This document shows, one piece after another, positions 11,390 to 24,784 of a stretch of DNA of 64,000 nucleotides. This DNA comes from Cokeromyces recurvatus. Its lineage: Eukaryota; Mucoromycota; Mucoromycetes; Mucorales; Mucoraceae. Position 1 is the first letter of the stretch. The number at the start of each line of letters is the position of its first letter. The stretch spans positions 434,001 to 498,000 of the forward strand of contig NW_026251392.1 of NCBI RefSeq assembly GCF_025118155.1, in the 5' to 3' direction. Both the position numbers and the translations under genes were made by a program. The notes under the pieces were generated by a model. It saw only the letters and a program-made list of their open reading frames with translations. It did no database searches and was not told where the DNA came from.

Positions 11390-14300
11390 TTAATAAAAAT
11401 GCTATTAATTCATTTTATACAACTAAAACCTACGAATTAATAATATAATCAGCTTTGTCATGATGCTTGGCAAAAGGATAATCACGCTCAAACAAGCCAC
11501 TATGGGAAATAGAGTGTTTTTACTCGTATTATATATATTTAGATCATCGAGATTATTCCAATTGAACTGAATGGCTTTGTCCTTGAGTGATTGGATAGGG
11601 AAAATAGAAGTAATGCTATACAATAATCTTAATATGGTTATACCAATAGCCCAATCCTGTAAGAACCGTGAAACGTATAAAATAGATGAATAAATAAATA
11701 TACATGTTCAAAGTCATTTCCTTTTCTTTTCTTTTACCAGAGTTAGATACAAGTCAATCGATTCTTCATGTGTTAGTTTTATAGGCATAGAGATATACAA
11801 ATCAAATAGGATACCAATCAAAAATGGTATCAAGAATCCATACATGAAGAGAAAATAACTAAACTTGATTATCTATAATATACATCGTTACTAAATAGGA
11901 ATTATATAAAAATAAATATATCTATATATCACTTCTCTTATAATAACCTTGTATATCTTTTTGAATATGTCATTTTTTAGACTTTTCCAATCATCATTTC
12001 TTTTAATTGTTTGATATTTCTGAATTGTAACATTTAATAATAAACTTAGTAAAACCATCACTACTGCTCCTAATGCAAATGAATACAAGTCATGTATTGG
12101 CTTGTTCTCTTTCCCTGTTTGAAATTTCTCAAATAAATTCCTTCCTAATTTCACTAGAGATAGATGAATCATCATTTTATTTATTATTTTTTTTTTCAAC
12201 TTATTTCAACTTACATAAGACTACAGAGATTGTACAGATAAGAAGAGATCCAGTTAACCATATTAAAAACAAAAAGATAAGAATTCGGCATTTAAAATAA
12301 GGGGGTATATAGACAATGGTCGTATCGGTTTCGATGTTATTATTTTGAGATTGAAAAGAGAGAAAAGAATTCTGTCCTTCTTCGCTATGAACAGGCTGGA
12401 CGGGTACAAAAAGATGTCTATTATTTTCAGGCGCAGCAATGTCATAAATATGGTCATGCGCAGGGACCCGTACAAGTTCTCCATCCCGTCTAAAGAAATA
12501 GGGATCTACATTTTCCTGTGTTTCTCTGGTTTCTAAATTGTTATCATGCCACCATTTTTTGAAAGAGTTCGATACTATCCATATTATACTATTATTATAG
12601 ACATAAACACCTTCCTCTTCAGGATATCTGCCTCCAAACATATAGGATGATAACCGTAAATAACGAGAAACAATATGCCACCAAGTAATTACATTCTTTT
12701 TAAATAATTCTTTTGGTGCTATATAATCCATAAGAATGGGTAACAAAAATTGAACAGCCAATAGATCAATAGGTAATAAAGAAATAGGGGTACTAGTATA
12801 TATAGAATAAGAAGTGAGTTTATATAAAAAGAAAAATGACCTTTCTCTTAAATGAAAAATAGGCATGCTCCTTACTTTAAATTCCATATAATAGGACAGA
12901 TACCACTATATCGACTTACTACCAACGTGAATAGACCCATACCTACTAAAATAAGCATAAAATAAGCTATGGCATTTGTAAATAGCTTTTTTAATAATAA
13001 AAATGTGGGCTGATCTACGATTTCTTGAATAGGATGAAAGTCGGGATCATTTGAATCACGCATGAAATAGAGTACACCCGGACGTACCCCCTCTCGAACT
13101 AGAGCAATAAAGACAGAGAACTGAAGAATGAATCCTGTACCAATAAACCAATGTAAGAATAAAGCAGAATAAGGATTTAGAAGCATAAAATGAAATCTGC
13201 TTTTAATCGTCCATTCTGTAAAGAGAGGTAAAGTGGATATATCGATAAAGATACCGCACATGGTTGGAAATAGCAGAAGCTCAAGTAAGATGAAAAAGAG
13301 AACTTTAAGGAATACTGTCTGTTGACGAAGAATTTCTTTTGTCGAACCAGGTCGAGCATTTTTATTTCTTGACAAGTAAAAGGAACCTATGGAGATTAAA
13401 ATGATGTATCCTACACATATACATACTATACGATCTAAACTGCTTTGTCCTATTGCACATTGATACCATCGTTGTGAGATGACTGTAAAGATTGAAAAGA
13501 TATTCTCTTTAATCACTTCCCAAGAATCAATTGTATACGTTGTATCTGACAAAAATGAGGCAAGTCCAGTACCTGTTTGATCAAGTAATACGATGTGTAT
13601 TGATTTAAAAATGAAATATAAATAAATCAATCCATTCTCCTTTATGCTATTGACAGCAGTTAAAGTCGAAGTTGGTAAAAATAGTTGAACTAAATTCACT
13701 ATATTTGTATAAATCAGTAGGATTGTATTATTGAACACAACGTGAACTGTCTTTGTAATATAGGTATTTCCTAATATACTCTGGGGATGTATCTATAATC
13801 CTATTAGTTTACTTGTCATATATGTATATAGACACATATATAATACTTACTGTTATAAATATACGCCCAGTTATATAAGGAATCCATACAACAATACATA
13901 AACATAGATTGATCATTAATAACATTAAAATTGCATTTTTAAGTAATAGTAAAATATTTCCACGTAGACCAATAGCTTCTAAAATGCCATCGATATCGTC
14001 CATAATATCAAATGCCATATCATTATTATTATTATTATTATTGTTAGCATTATTATTGACGTTATCATTATTATTATTTGTAGCATTATTATTGTCGTTA
14101 TCATTATTATTATTTGTAGCATTATTATTATCTTCTAAACGTACTCCATGTTGTATTTCAGAGTTAGGAAATCTAATATTATCTAACTGTTGGTCATTTT
14201 CTTCCTCTTCTTCATTTGTCTCTAATAATATAGTTTCGTCAAGAAATTGTTCGGCAAAATAACTATTTCTTTCAACGAATGAAGAAGAAACTGAAGAATC

Positions 14301-15804
14301 AGGGGCTCTCCAGGTATGATTCGATGATGCCTCGTTACGAATTACAGATCCACTGACTTGATTTTGAGAAGAAGATTCAGTAGAAGGAGTATTTTGATGC
14401 TGATAATCTCTCCAACTTATAAAGGGAGACTGGACTCCACTTGGTGGATTCACAAAGATATCATTTTCATCACTATTCATTGACGTACGATCATCTAATC
14501 GAGATCTAGTGTTTATATTGTTACTGTTCAGTGGAAAATAGCCTACTAAACCAGGTGATAAAGTAGAACCAGATGTAGCATAAGGATTATGATTATATTC
14601 TATTACTTCATTATGATCTAAGGTGATATCTATATCTCTATAGTCAACTCTATTACCACCATGATCGCCTCTTCGTCTTTCAAGATCCCTTCTTAATTGT
14701 TCTAATCTTACTACGATTTCATTCCTATTTTCGTCATGATTCTCTTGTTCTGAATTCCTTAATGAAGGTAATCTATTCATGGTATTTTGTTCAGCTTCAT
14801 TTACAAGAGGCCTTGGTGCTGATCTTGTATTTTGTATAACCCATTCTCTAAATAAGTATGCTGCTACAAACATAATAACTACACATACTGTGATAATTAA
14901 TCCTTGAATACAATCATATAAAAGTTCTCTAAAAAGATAAAATAAGACATACGCTGTATTTAATAACGGATATATATATATATTCATGTTTATCCTATCT
15001 ATCTTTTCTCTCTCTCTCTCTTACCTCCAATGGAACTTGAATGGAGAATAAAAGCTTTCTTCTTTGATAATTGTTTGATGGGTATCATTCTTGCTAGCTA
15101 CTAGAGAAGAATCAGAAATAAAACCAACATTGCTTCCACTCCAGAAATAAAATCTCCATATCCATGATGATAAGACTGGTATAACAAATAGCCAAACAAG
15201 GATAGCCAAGAGTGTTCGAAACAATAGACTAAACCCAAAATTTATAAGAGGCATTGATTGTCTTAAAAGCACTTTATAAGGTATATTATCAGGCATATCA
15301 TCACGATATACAGGTGTAAATACAAATCGATATTTACATAATTCACAATATCTATTATATAAAATAAAATAAATTTTTTTTTTTCATGCAATTTTTTTTT
15401 TTCATCGTATAAATATTAATACTTTTTCTTGCTATGTGAAAGCCATTGTAATAAGCTTTAATGAATAATTTATTAGACATTCTAAAAAAAATAAGAAAAA
15501 AAAAAGAGAAAGAAAAAAAAGAGAAAGAAAAAAAAAAGAGAGAGAGAAAAAGACAAGGAAAAAAAAAAGACAGGAAAAAAAAAAGCAATGATCTTATTAA
15601 ATCATAATTTACCATTCTTGATGAACAAAACGAATGCTTCCTGAGCATTTACATGGGTGAAATAATGGCTGAGTTATGGTAGGTCCACTTCTACATACTC
15701 TACAAATGACTAAATTAAAATTGATATATAAGATTTTTATTTTTATTTTTATTTTCTGTCTAATGCTCTATTCAATTTTAATAATTACTTTGCTCATCAT
15801 CCAT
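11153..15804 (-). CDS. SSM4: ERAD E3 ubiquitin ligase Doa10/Ssm4 (MARCH6-type RING-CH)
   Basis: Eleven exons: 15804-15789, 15709-15613, 15455-15423, 15351-15025, 14928-13851, 13792-12876, 12792-12215, 12153-11948, 11872-11738, 11656-11434, 11346-11153; 1267 residues, matching Doa10. The N-terminal RING-CH is complete once the tiny exons are joined: [40 protein letters not shown] (zinc ligands C-x2-C, C-x-C-x7-H-x2-C, C-x2-C). Then come [15 protein letters not shown], many transmembrane segments, an acidic Asn-rich cytosolic loop (exon 5), and the conserved DCIQG...[10 protein letters not shown] and APKELFKKN...[10 protein letters not shown] regions. It sits in the ER and inner nuclear membrane and ubiquitinates misfolded and short-lived proteins with Ubc6/Ubc7. 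Splice sites in the three short 5' exons are the least certain, but the zinc-ligand spacing supports them. Confidence 0.92.
14020..14135 (-). repeat. Asn-codon repeat in SSM4
   Basis: ATTATT-type triplets on the + strand encode an Asn-rich stretch with a recurring [10 protein letters not shown] motif, a coding minisatellite in the cytosolic loop of the Doa10 protein. Confidence 0.85.
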
Positions 15805-16356
15805 CTATTATAAAATTATTAGAAAGTAAGCTTTTTTTTTTTTTTTTTCGTAAGCAAAAAAAGCTCACCATATTTATTTCTTCTCCACAATGATAGAAAT
15901 GCATGCGGTCCGGACAAAATTCCTTTCAGCAGTGGTGGGGTAGTGGTTAAAACTTTAAATTTTTCTTATTGCTAACGACACAAAGGGATTACTTTTAGGT
16001 ATTATAAGTAACATTTATTATTTCATATAATAGCTGCATATTCATTACAAGGTACTAAATTTTAATATATTGAATTCATACTTTGTGCAGCAATAAAGAA
16101 GATAATAGAAGGAAGGTTTTAGTCATTGTAATTTATTTATATTAAAATGCATTACGTTCGTTTATATAGTAACTATTGGAAATTTACATTTTTGACGTTT
16201 CAATGTTTATATTTTGTTTGTTTCAAAAGGAATGATAATAATGGTTCGATAAATTTTATTATGTTGTACTACAACACATGTTCCCTTTAGTTGGTTTACC
16301 GCTTACCGGGCAAGTGCGTAAATAATAACGGACAAATGCATTAGCAATCTTAATTC

Positions 16357-16394
<38 letters not shown>

Positions 16395-17272
16395 TCATAC
16401 ACTTTTATCTAATATGCATGTCTATCTCTTATCGGCTTTTATATTTATTTACTTGATCCTTTTACTGACAAAAAAAAAACGAATTGTTTCATAATACAAA
16501 CATTAAAATAATAATAAAAGATATATTATAATTATATGTGTTATGTAAATAAATATAAACAAGTATATATATATTTGTATGTATGTATGTATGTATGTCA
16601 TTTTACAACAAAAAAAAAAAAAAAGAAAGAAACGTGTAGTATTTAATTCATTGAGTAACCTTTCAAAATTTACTATAACCTAGTGACGGGAAGCATGCTT
16701 TTTTTTTTTTTTTTTATCTGAATGTCGTACTTTTTTTTGCACGTGTATATAATAACAATACTACAGAGAAGGGTCCTTTAGTTAATAGTTTGCTGATTTA
16801 TTTACGAAAACATTAACCTGTTACATTTTATTTTTGTATTATTTCTCCAAAAACAAAAGGTCTAGGTAACATGCCTGTAGTTTTTCTTCGGCTGTCTAAT
16901 CCTGAACCTGACGTATAGAAAAACTTCATTTGATTATAAAGTCATACGATGAAATAAAGGGACGTAAAAAATAGTAAATTATTTCGATTAATACACAAAG
17001 AAAAATAGATACAGCGATGATCGACCTTCTTGACCCTTATATGTGTATCTATATTAAAGTCAGTCTTTTATTTATTTTTTTGGTCTTTTTTTTTTTTTCT
17101 TTTTTTTTTCCTTTTTTTTTTCCTTTTTTTTCTTTTCTTTTCATTCTATTTATTTCATTCTTTTTTATATATATACATATTATATATATTTTAGTTTTAT
17201 TTTATTTTACATTATCCTTATTCAAATCCTTTTTCATCTTTTATTAAAATAAAATAAAACTATCATATAGCA
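15805..17272. other. Intergenic with microsatellites
   Basis: Divergent spacer between SSM4 and the RhoGEF gene. It holds a perfect (AC)16 at 16359-16391, a (GTAT)n at about 16576-16598, several T15-T18 tracts, and T/C-rich DNA at 17078-17150 just before the RhoGEF gene. A short GC-richer patch at 15905-15952 and another at 16290-16320 stand out from the surrounding AT but were not identified. Confidence 0.6.
16359..16391. repeat. (AC)n dinucleotide microsatellite
   Basis: An uninterrupted alternation of A and C over 33 bases. Confidence 0.95.
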
Positions 17273-19172
17273 ATGCATATTCTCCTTAAAGATAGAAAAT
17301 TGCCTAAAGAGGAACCAGGCAATTATATGCTTAACTTTCCCTATCAAATATCATTAAAATCAGCATGTAATATGTCAGATCCAAGTATTCTGAGCTCAAT
17401 TAGTAGCTCTAGTCTGCGTTACAGTGACATGACAAGTTGCTCCTCATTGTCTGTTGAACCTACACTGTCACAAAAAGATATTGATCAATTTGATATCATT
17501 GACAGTCTTGACTATGATGATATAGATGATAATATTATAGGTAATATCAAAGACATTTTTCATTTTTTTATTTTTATTTTTATATAACATGGATAAAATT
17601 AGATCAAGAAATAATGCATCAGCAAAGAGAAGCTTTAATTCGAAAATTATACGATACAGAAAAAAATTATTTGCAAATCCTGGATTTGGTTTTGAATTCA
17701 TTTATTATGCCCTTAAGAAAGAATATCAATAAATCCTCGCTTAGCTTTTTAGGATTAAGAAAACCGCCTTGTACTGAAAGAGAAATAAATTGGTTATTTA
17801 GTAACTTTGAAGATCTTCACAAAGTTCATTTTGATAATTTAACAAGTCTAGATGACCGGTAAAACCTTTTTTATATATATATATATATATTTCTTTGTCA
17901 TCCTTAATTATAAACAAACACAAATTGACATTTTATTATTTTTTTTTTCTTGTGCACATTATAATAGCTTAAGCATTTGGGGGCCGACCCAGATCATTTC
18001 GGATGTTATCCAGACATGGGTAAATATACAGACAAATACAAATATATATGCATATATAAAAAGCTACACAATATCTCCAAGTCCGCTTTTTTGGGCACTC
18101 ATCATCATTCCCTTTTTTTTGTATTTATTAGTTTACAAGTCTACAACAGCAATATCATATCTACTTTGATCATTATGATATTTTAATTACAACTTATGAA
18201 AGACTATCAAGATATCAGCCTTTTAAAAAATTTATTGAGGTAAACCCCCCCAACACACACACAATAAGAATTATTAATAACATAAATTATAGACTATAAT
18301 GAAGAATGATACTTTAAAAGGCACTACATTATTATCATTATTACAATCTCCTGTTAGTTGTATTCAACGTTATCAAGATATATTAACAACTTTGGCCGAT
18401 AATACTTCACAGATGCATCCTGATTATATCGGCTTAATGCAATGCAAAGCTCGAATTCAGAATATTGCAGCAGAATTCAAATTCAAGTAAAGTACATTGA
18501 TATAATAACTTTGCATATATATATATCTATATATGTGTATACATATTTATATCTAACTTGTATCTTTATCTCTCTATTAGAATTGAAGATTGTAAAAATG
18601 TAGATCAAGTTTATAACATATTACGTGTAATGATAGGCCATCCTTTTAGTGTCAAGGCCGAAAGAAGACTACTCTACCTAAGAAACAAGTTTTCAAGTAG
18701 CAGTAATCGTTCCTATTTTCTATTCTCGGATATCTTTGTAATTGCTAGACGAAAACATTCGGGTATCTTACAATATAAAGGTCATATTGTATTAGATCGA
18801 GCTAAAGTACGTGCACTTACAAAAGAAGACGATTGGTCGATAGAAATTTCTTCCCCCTTTCAAGGCGTTGATTCATTAAATACAACCTTTATGGTTTCAC
18901 CTACAAGTCATATCATCTCCACTTACAGTCAAGAAGAACAGACTAAATGGATTCTTTACCTAAAAAATACCATTGCTAACATCAGTCAACAGAATAAAAG
19001 TAAATATTCATGTCCTAAACATAATTTTAAATTTAACTTTAACTTTATATTCACCATTCTTCTTCTTATAGTTATGATAAATAGCAGCAAGACTATAACC
19101 TCGTCTCCAACGCATTCAATAAAAAGACAAAATACTATAACTTCAAGTAGTGAATCAAGCACTAGTTCCTAA
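17273..19172 (+). CDS. Rho guanine nucleotide exchange factor (DH-PH)
   Basis: Seven exons: 17273-17540, 17603-17858, 17968-18019, 18150-18239, 18293-18486, 18581-18999, 19072-19172; 459 residues. After ~90 Ser-rich residues comes a Dbl-homology domain starting QREALIRKLYDTEKNYLQIL (CR1), then FSNFEDLHKVHFDNL, the central YDILITTYERLSRYQPFKKFI, and the helix with LLQSPVSCIQRYQDIL (CR3, typical LPxQRxxxY region). A PH domain follows (RRLLYLRNKF, YFLFSDIFVIARR, TKWILYLKNTI). Such proteins catalyse GDP release from Rho/Cdc42-type GTPases for polarity and wall growth. The last intron (19000-19071) is 72 nt, has no stop and is in frame. If retained it inserts a hydrophobic segment near the C-terminus. 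Confidence 0.88.
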
Positions 19173-19480
19173 ATTCATTTATTTATTTGTTTATTTATTT
19201 ATCTACAAACTACACACACACACCCATTCGTTTAATTAATCTAATAATTATTCCCCCATTCCCTATACTTTCATACTATTTATATACATATATAAATATA
19301 TACACGTTCCTTATTAACAAGCATTGTATTCTTTTTTTTTTTTCCCTTTATATATACATATTTGCATTCATATTTTCTAATTCTAGTATGTTTCAATAAT
19401 AAAATTTTAAGCTCAGATGATGTCGTCATATACTCACTATAACTAAAAGAAATGAACAAAAATAAAACTGAAAAAAGATA

Positions 19481-19520
<40 letters not shown>

Positions 19521-19679
19521 CAGAAAAAAAAAATAACTAGTAGGTCTACATATAAATATATAAATAAATATATATATATTTTTGAATAAGAATATTCTAA
19601 AAAGTGAGTAGTCATCTCTTGACAACAACATATATAATAAAAAAAAATAAAATAAAAGATAGATTGCTGATTTAACATC
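19173..19679. other. Intergenic spacer with homopolymers
   Basis: Spacer between two plus-strand genes, with a (TTTA)n patch at 19178-19202, an A-tract at about 19485-19515 and AT dinucleotides. No gene was seen; frames across it are low complexity. Confidence 0.6.
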
Positions 19680-21885
19680 ATGACGAACCAGATGGTGTCT
19701 CGATTCCGAGTCAAAAAACTTTCTCCCAAACACTCACTTCCTATTTATAAAGAGTCTCAACTTCCAGACCTTTCTGACTCTACAAATATACAAAGAGCTG
19801 TCCCACAAATAGAAACAGGTGTTGAAAAAGAAGAGGAAGAAGAGGTAATAAAACTTTATATGCATATACTATTATCTTCTTTTACACGTTATTATTATGA
19901 GTTGGGATATAGAGAAGGGGAGGGAGGGGGGGCTTGTCTTTGTTAATAGACTACAGGATTTTTTTTTTTTTTTTTTTTTTTTTTGCGTAGTCGTTTATAT
20001 GTATACATGACATGTAATCTGACTTCATATTTTTTTTTTTTTTTTTTTTTTTAATAGCATGATTTACAGGCAGCTATTTCTGCTGCACAAGCAGCTGTTA
20101 CGACAGGCGCTTCGATAGAAAAATATATCCCTACACCTGATGCTTCTCGTTTAATATCAAATAATGAATATGGGGCTTTATACAAGAAAAAATTCAAGGA
20201 ACCCTCGACACTTATCCGATTTTCATCTACAGTAGAGGATAGCATTGGTTGTCCTTATTATATGGATATGAAAGATGAAAATTTTTTAAAGGACTATAAT
20301 AAGCAATACCCTGGTGAAATATTATCTGAAGATTTATTTGAAAAGATCATATGGGAATGCGAGTCTATTGCAAACCAGCAATGGCCTCATCTTTATCTGG
20401 ATCCTACCCATATTCCTGATTTTAAAACGTTTTTAGATCATGTTCCTGACTATTCAAATATCAAGCATTTCCCTAATCTTCAAGTCTTATATGCCTATTG
20501 GCGTCAACGTCGACATGAAAGGGAGGGCAAACCCATCATGCCACACTTAATATTAGAAGATACATTAAAAGGTGAATTAGACCCTTATGTCTGTTTCCGT
20601 CGAAGAGAGATTAAACCTGTTCGTAAAACAAGACGTACTGATCAACAATCTTTGGAACGCTTAAGGAAACTTCGTTCAGAGATGGAAATGGCTCGTAACT
20701 TGTTGGAGATGGTCCTACGTCGTGAAAAGATTCGTAAGGAAAGTCTTGTGTTAGAGCATACGGTTTTTGAAAAAAGAAGAAGTTTACAAGAACATCAACG
20801 TATTCTTGGTATTAAAGAAGATGATGATTTATTATTATTGTCAAAGAAGAAGCGCAAATCTTCTATGGAAGTTTCTTCTGGGTAAAGTATATACTGCATA
20901 TTCATTATCTTCTTTTTTGTATACATCTAATCATTAACTTTTTGTCTATAGCGCCACTATTAAAATTCCTCTTCATAAGCTTCGAAGAGAGGGTCATCTT
21001 CTTAAAACTGATAAATCACCTACTCAACTGGCTATTGAAGCAGAGCTTCTTCGTAGAAAAGAATTGGATCTTCCCTATGAAGATGTTACAGAAGTAAGGG
21101 CTCCAAAAAAAAAAAAAAAAAAAAATAGGAAAAGAAAAGAAAAGGACTAAACTAACATATTCTTAGTATCCATTTCAACCGTTTCCCTTATCAACGCCAG
21201 AACAGTTTTATCAGCCACTTTCCGAAACAAAAACACCAGGACTCAAGTATCGTAAACGTATGGGAAGATGTGGTCGTGTATTTATTGATTGTATTGGATA
21301 TAAACCAACAATGTCTCTAGCTGAAGAGGGTCATGATGGAGGCAAGACAAAAGCTATGGATCAACAAACAGCATATAAACATTTTCAATTTGATTCTGAT
21401 GTGAGTGATGAAGATGAATTAGCTAATTATGTTGAAATGGATGACATGGATAGTATTTACTTGAAAAATAGGGTTCAACTCCTTTCTGAAAATGAACTTC
21501 GTAATCTTGTTACTATTCCATTTTTAACTCCATTAAATATAATCAATATGAATCAGGCACGCAATGCTGCAGCAGCTGTAAGTAGTCATTTCGTTGTTAA
21601 TAACCGTAGTCATATATCTTCAATAATATCTACACCGCCCGCTCCAACCTGTATCCCGTCTCAACAGCTTCATTCATCTTCCGTTATGAACCCTTTACCC
21701 ACTGCTGGTGGCATTCCCTCAGATATTCCTATTAAAAGACAAAATAGTCGTACAAAAATGACACCTCAACAAGCTGCTGTAGCCATGGCAAATGGAATGC
21801 TTGCAGCTAATATGGCTGCTGTTGTGAATGGTGCATCAAGTACAAATAAAGCGGCTGCTATGCAAATGGCTATGGTTGCAGCTCA

Positions 21886-21916
<31 letters not shown>

Positions 21917-22057
21917 CAACAGCTTAATTATGGTAAATTATCATTAAAAAGATGAATTTATTCTAAATTATTAACTTTTTTTTTTTCATATACACATACA
22001 CATATATTTATAGCAAACAAAGCAAAACATAACCCACCTTTATCACTTCAACTTTAA
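19680..22057 (+). CDS. EPL1: Enhancer of polycomb-like protein, NuA4 subunit
   Basis: Exons 19680-19844, 20058-20881, 20952-21093, 21167-21932 and probably 22014-22057 (646 residues). The EPcA region is clear: MVSRFRVKKLSPKHSLPIY at the N-terminus, IPTPDASRLISNNEY, DDPxH-like LYLDPTHIPDF, and a basic helical stretch RTDQQSLERLRKLRSEMEMA. Epl1 links the Esa1/Tip60 acetyltransferase module to nucleosomes and to the rest of NuA4/Piccolo. Exon 4 encodes YRKRMGRCGRVFID, typical of the EPcC-like segment, and ends with a 13-Gln tract. The last intron is uncertain: if it is not spliced, the protein ends at 21955 with GKLSLKR. The donor GTAAAT, a TTAAC branch-like site and TATAG acceptor favour splicing. 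Confidence 0.9.
21884..21922 (+). repeat. Poly-Gln (CAG/CAA) tract in EPL1
   Basis: Thirteen consecutive Gln codons, mostly CAG followed by CAA. Confidence 0.95.
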
Positions 22058-22216
22058 ATTATCCGTTGGTATTTGGTTTATTATCATTATTCTTATTCTC
22101 ATATATCTGTAAAATCCCCTCATAGTCTCTCTCTCTCCTCTTTCTTTCTTTTCTTTTCTTGTAAATTATGGAAAATGCACTTTTTTTTTTTTTTTTTTCT
22201 CATTTTATATTATATA

Positions 22217-22251
<35 letters not shown>

Positions 22252-22396
22252 AAAAAAATAAATGAAAATGAAAATAAAATAAGCTTTATTTATACCATAA
22301 CAATAATACGTTTATTTATTTATTTTATTCAAATTATATATCATTCCGTTCCAGACGGAGAGAGAGAGAGAACTCGCGTGTTGGAGATAAATAAAA

Positions 22397-24325
22397 TTAT
22401 TTGAAACGCATAGAGGCAGGATTAGGAGCAACGAAGACACCCGAGTGAATCGTACCCTTGATACTTTTAACGATCGTCATACTTTCATTATAGGTATTTT
22501 GAGCCTGAATACGAACGTTAGAACCCACTTGTCTAATAGTACCATCATTAACCTCAGTGAATTTGATGTTCTTGGGGGCTGTAAATTCAATCGTGACCTG
22601 TTGTTTGAAGGGGCTATCGACAATACGACGTGCATTAAGGACAAATTCAAAGTCTTGAGAGGAAGCAGAGGCGACAGTGAGTTGAGCAGAGACTTGAGAT
22701 GCTGTATAAGCCTTAGGGACAGCAGCAGCATGACTCGTGTCAAGGGTCATCTTTAAGAGTTCACGAACATTTGTATTAGAGCATGCTGTAGAGCCTGTAG
22801 TGGAATAACCACAATAAATGGAGGCACCATCTAAAGTGGCGAGACAGCTAGTTCCTTGTGGGCAAGATTGAACAGACCATTTACTATGATTACAGATAGC
22901 GTAGGCGCCATTGGAGGTGCAAACATATTTACCATCCGTAGAACAGGCTTGACCAGCCCTAGCGCAACTGCCAGAGGTTTCAGTCGCAATGGCTTTAGAG
23001 GTTGTTAAAGTAGCAGATGAAGAGCCTGTAGGAATGACGGCACTAATACTAGAAGAAGCAGGAGAAGAAGAAGAAGAGGAGGAGGAGGAGGAGGGGGGAT
23101 TACCTGTTGTAGCCGTAGGTGATGGTCCTCCACCAGAAGAAGCACCTTTAACAAGTGAATAAAGTTGAGATGCAAAATCACCATTCGTAAATGCCTGAGA
23201 GGCATCCCAGACAGAAACACCACCATAAGTGCCGGAATATTGAGAAACAAGTTGAGGAACAATATTTTGAATAGTTGACATAGGTGCATAGCCTGAACCT
23301 GCAGCGCTTGTAGAGCCAGGAATAGTGAAATAGACTTTAACGTTCTTATTAGGTGATGTTGATTTAGCCCAATTAGCCCATGCATTAAAGTTAAAGGAGT
23401 TACCAACAGCAGAGCAAAAATTATTATAGAATTGAACGTTAACATAATCAAAGCCAACAGCATCAATAACAGAGCCCAAGATAGCATCAGGGAAAGGACA
23501 CTGAGGTGCAGCACCTACTATGAAATCAGATGCAAATTTGGAACGAATAGCAGTTACAAATGCCTATAAATAAATAGGTAAATAAATAACTAAATAAAGC
23601 CTATATTTGTATATATATATATATATATATATTTACAGCATAGCCAGTAGATGAACCGCCTTCAATATCAAGGTCTACACCATCAATTTGAGCATCACCA
23701 AAAGGCCTAGTAGAAGAAGATCCTCCACCAAATAAGTCCCAAATTGTTTGAGCAAACTTTTGACCATCACCATCACTTGAAAAGCCATATGAACCTGCAG
23801 CACCACCAAGAGACAAAATGATTTTAACACCTTTGGATTGACAAGATTTGATCTCTATAATAAGAAAAGAAAAAGAAAAAAGAAGAAGGTATATATGTAA
23901 GAATTTATACATGTACTTTATCTTATATATATATTTTTTTTTCTTATGTATGTACCTTTTCCAATATTAGGACAATTGACCAAGTTGGTGCCATCAAAGT
24001 AAGTTTCGCATGCATTGGCCAAGTTTACACCAGGGAGACCACCAACATTAAATATATGAAGAAAAGACAAAAGAAGAACGTCTACTTTACCAGTTTCACA
24101 GTAAGAAGCTAATGTTCCCTGAGTGTTGGAGCCACCAGCAGAATTCTAACAGAAAAAAAAAATGGGGGGAAAGGATCAGAACAAGTAAGAAATAGATGTA
24201 TATAAATACAATAGTACCTGTCCCCAGTAATACATGACATTAGGTGAATTAGGGCTATAAGAAGCTTGAACACCGTTTGAAGCCAATAAGGCAGCTATAG
24301 CAAAGCCAATAGTACGCAACAACAT
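22397..24325 (-). CDS. Class III chitinase (GH18) with CBM19-like domain
   Basis: Four exons: 24325-24218, 24145-23956, 23854-23637, 23563-22397; 560 residues. Start ATG 24325 was chosen because it begins a clean signal peptide ([20 protein letters not shown]). The GH18 barrel has [26 protein letters not shown] and the catalytic [10 protein letters not shown] (~residue 160, proton donor Glu). These mark plant/fungal class III enzymes that hydrolyse chitin beta-1,4 links by substrate-assisted catalysis. A Ser/Pro-rich linker leads to a six-Cys segment ([16 protein letters not shown]...CPQGTSCLA...YCGYS), as in family 19 chitin-binding modules. The last ~130 residues (from NVRELLKM) form a beta-rich, Cys-free domain not recognised with certainty. 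It is likely secreted and used in wall remodelling or nutrition. It is convergent with EPL1. Confidence 0.93.
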
Positions 24326-24744
24326 AGTTTGTTTATGGAAATGTATATATATATATAGTTTAAAGATGTAGAAAAGAAGAAAAAGCAAGACTTAACGACT
24401 CTATTTATATAGACTTTGACCACATAAATGATCCTTTATCTTGAGTTACAAAATGACGAAAAGTATTTGAATTAAATATGAACCATATGATAATGAATGA
24501 AGCTTCTTATACAAATAAATACATGTGCTTTTTTAGCATATAAACAAAAAAAATTACCTATCTTTTCTTTTTTTTTTTTTTTTTTGATTTAATAATGTAG
24601 TATCACAATAGAAGGATTATTACACAAGTTTGCACATAATTATTTGGATCAAGTGCTATGTATATTGTATTGTATATGACTATATTCACGTATTATATGG
24701 TGGCATTTTTGTAAATTGTATATAATATATGTAGTCGCCTTTAT

Positions 24745-24784
<40 letters not shown>

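Noticed and set aside
15930..15955. GGTGGGGTAGTGGTTAA resembling a tRNA A box
   Set aside because: No B box (GGTTCGANTCC) and no acceptor stem pairing follow within 100 bases.
16290..16320. GC-richer patch facing a similar patch at 15905-15952, considered as ends of a MITE
   Set aside because: The reverse-complement match is weak and gapped, and no target duplication was found.
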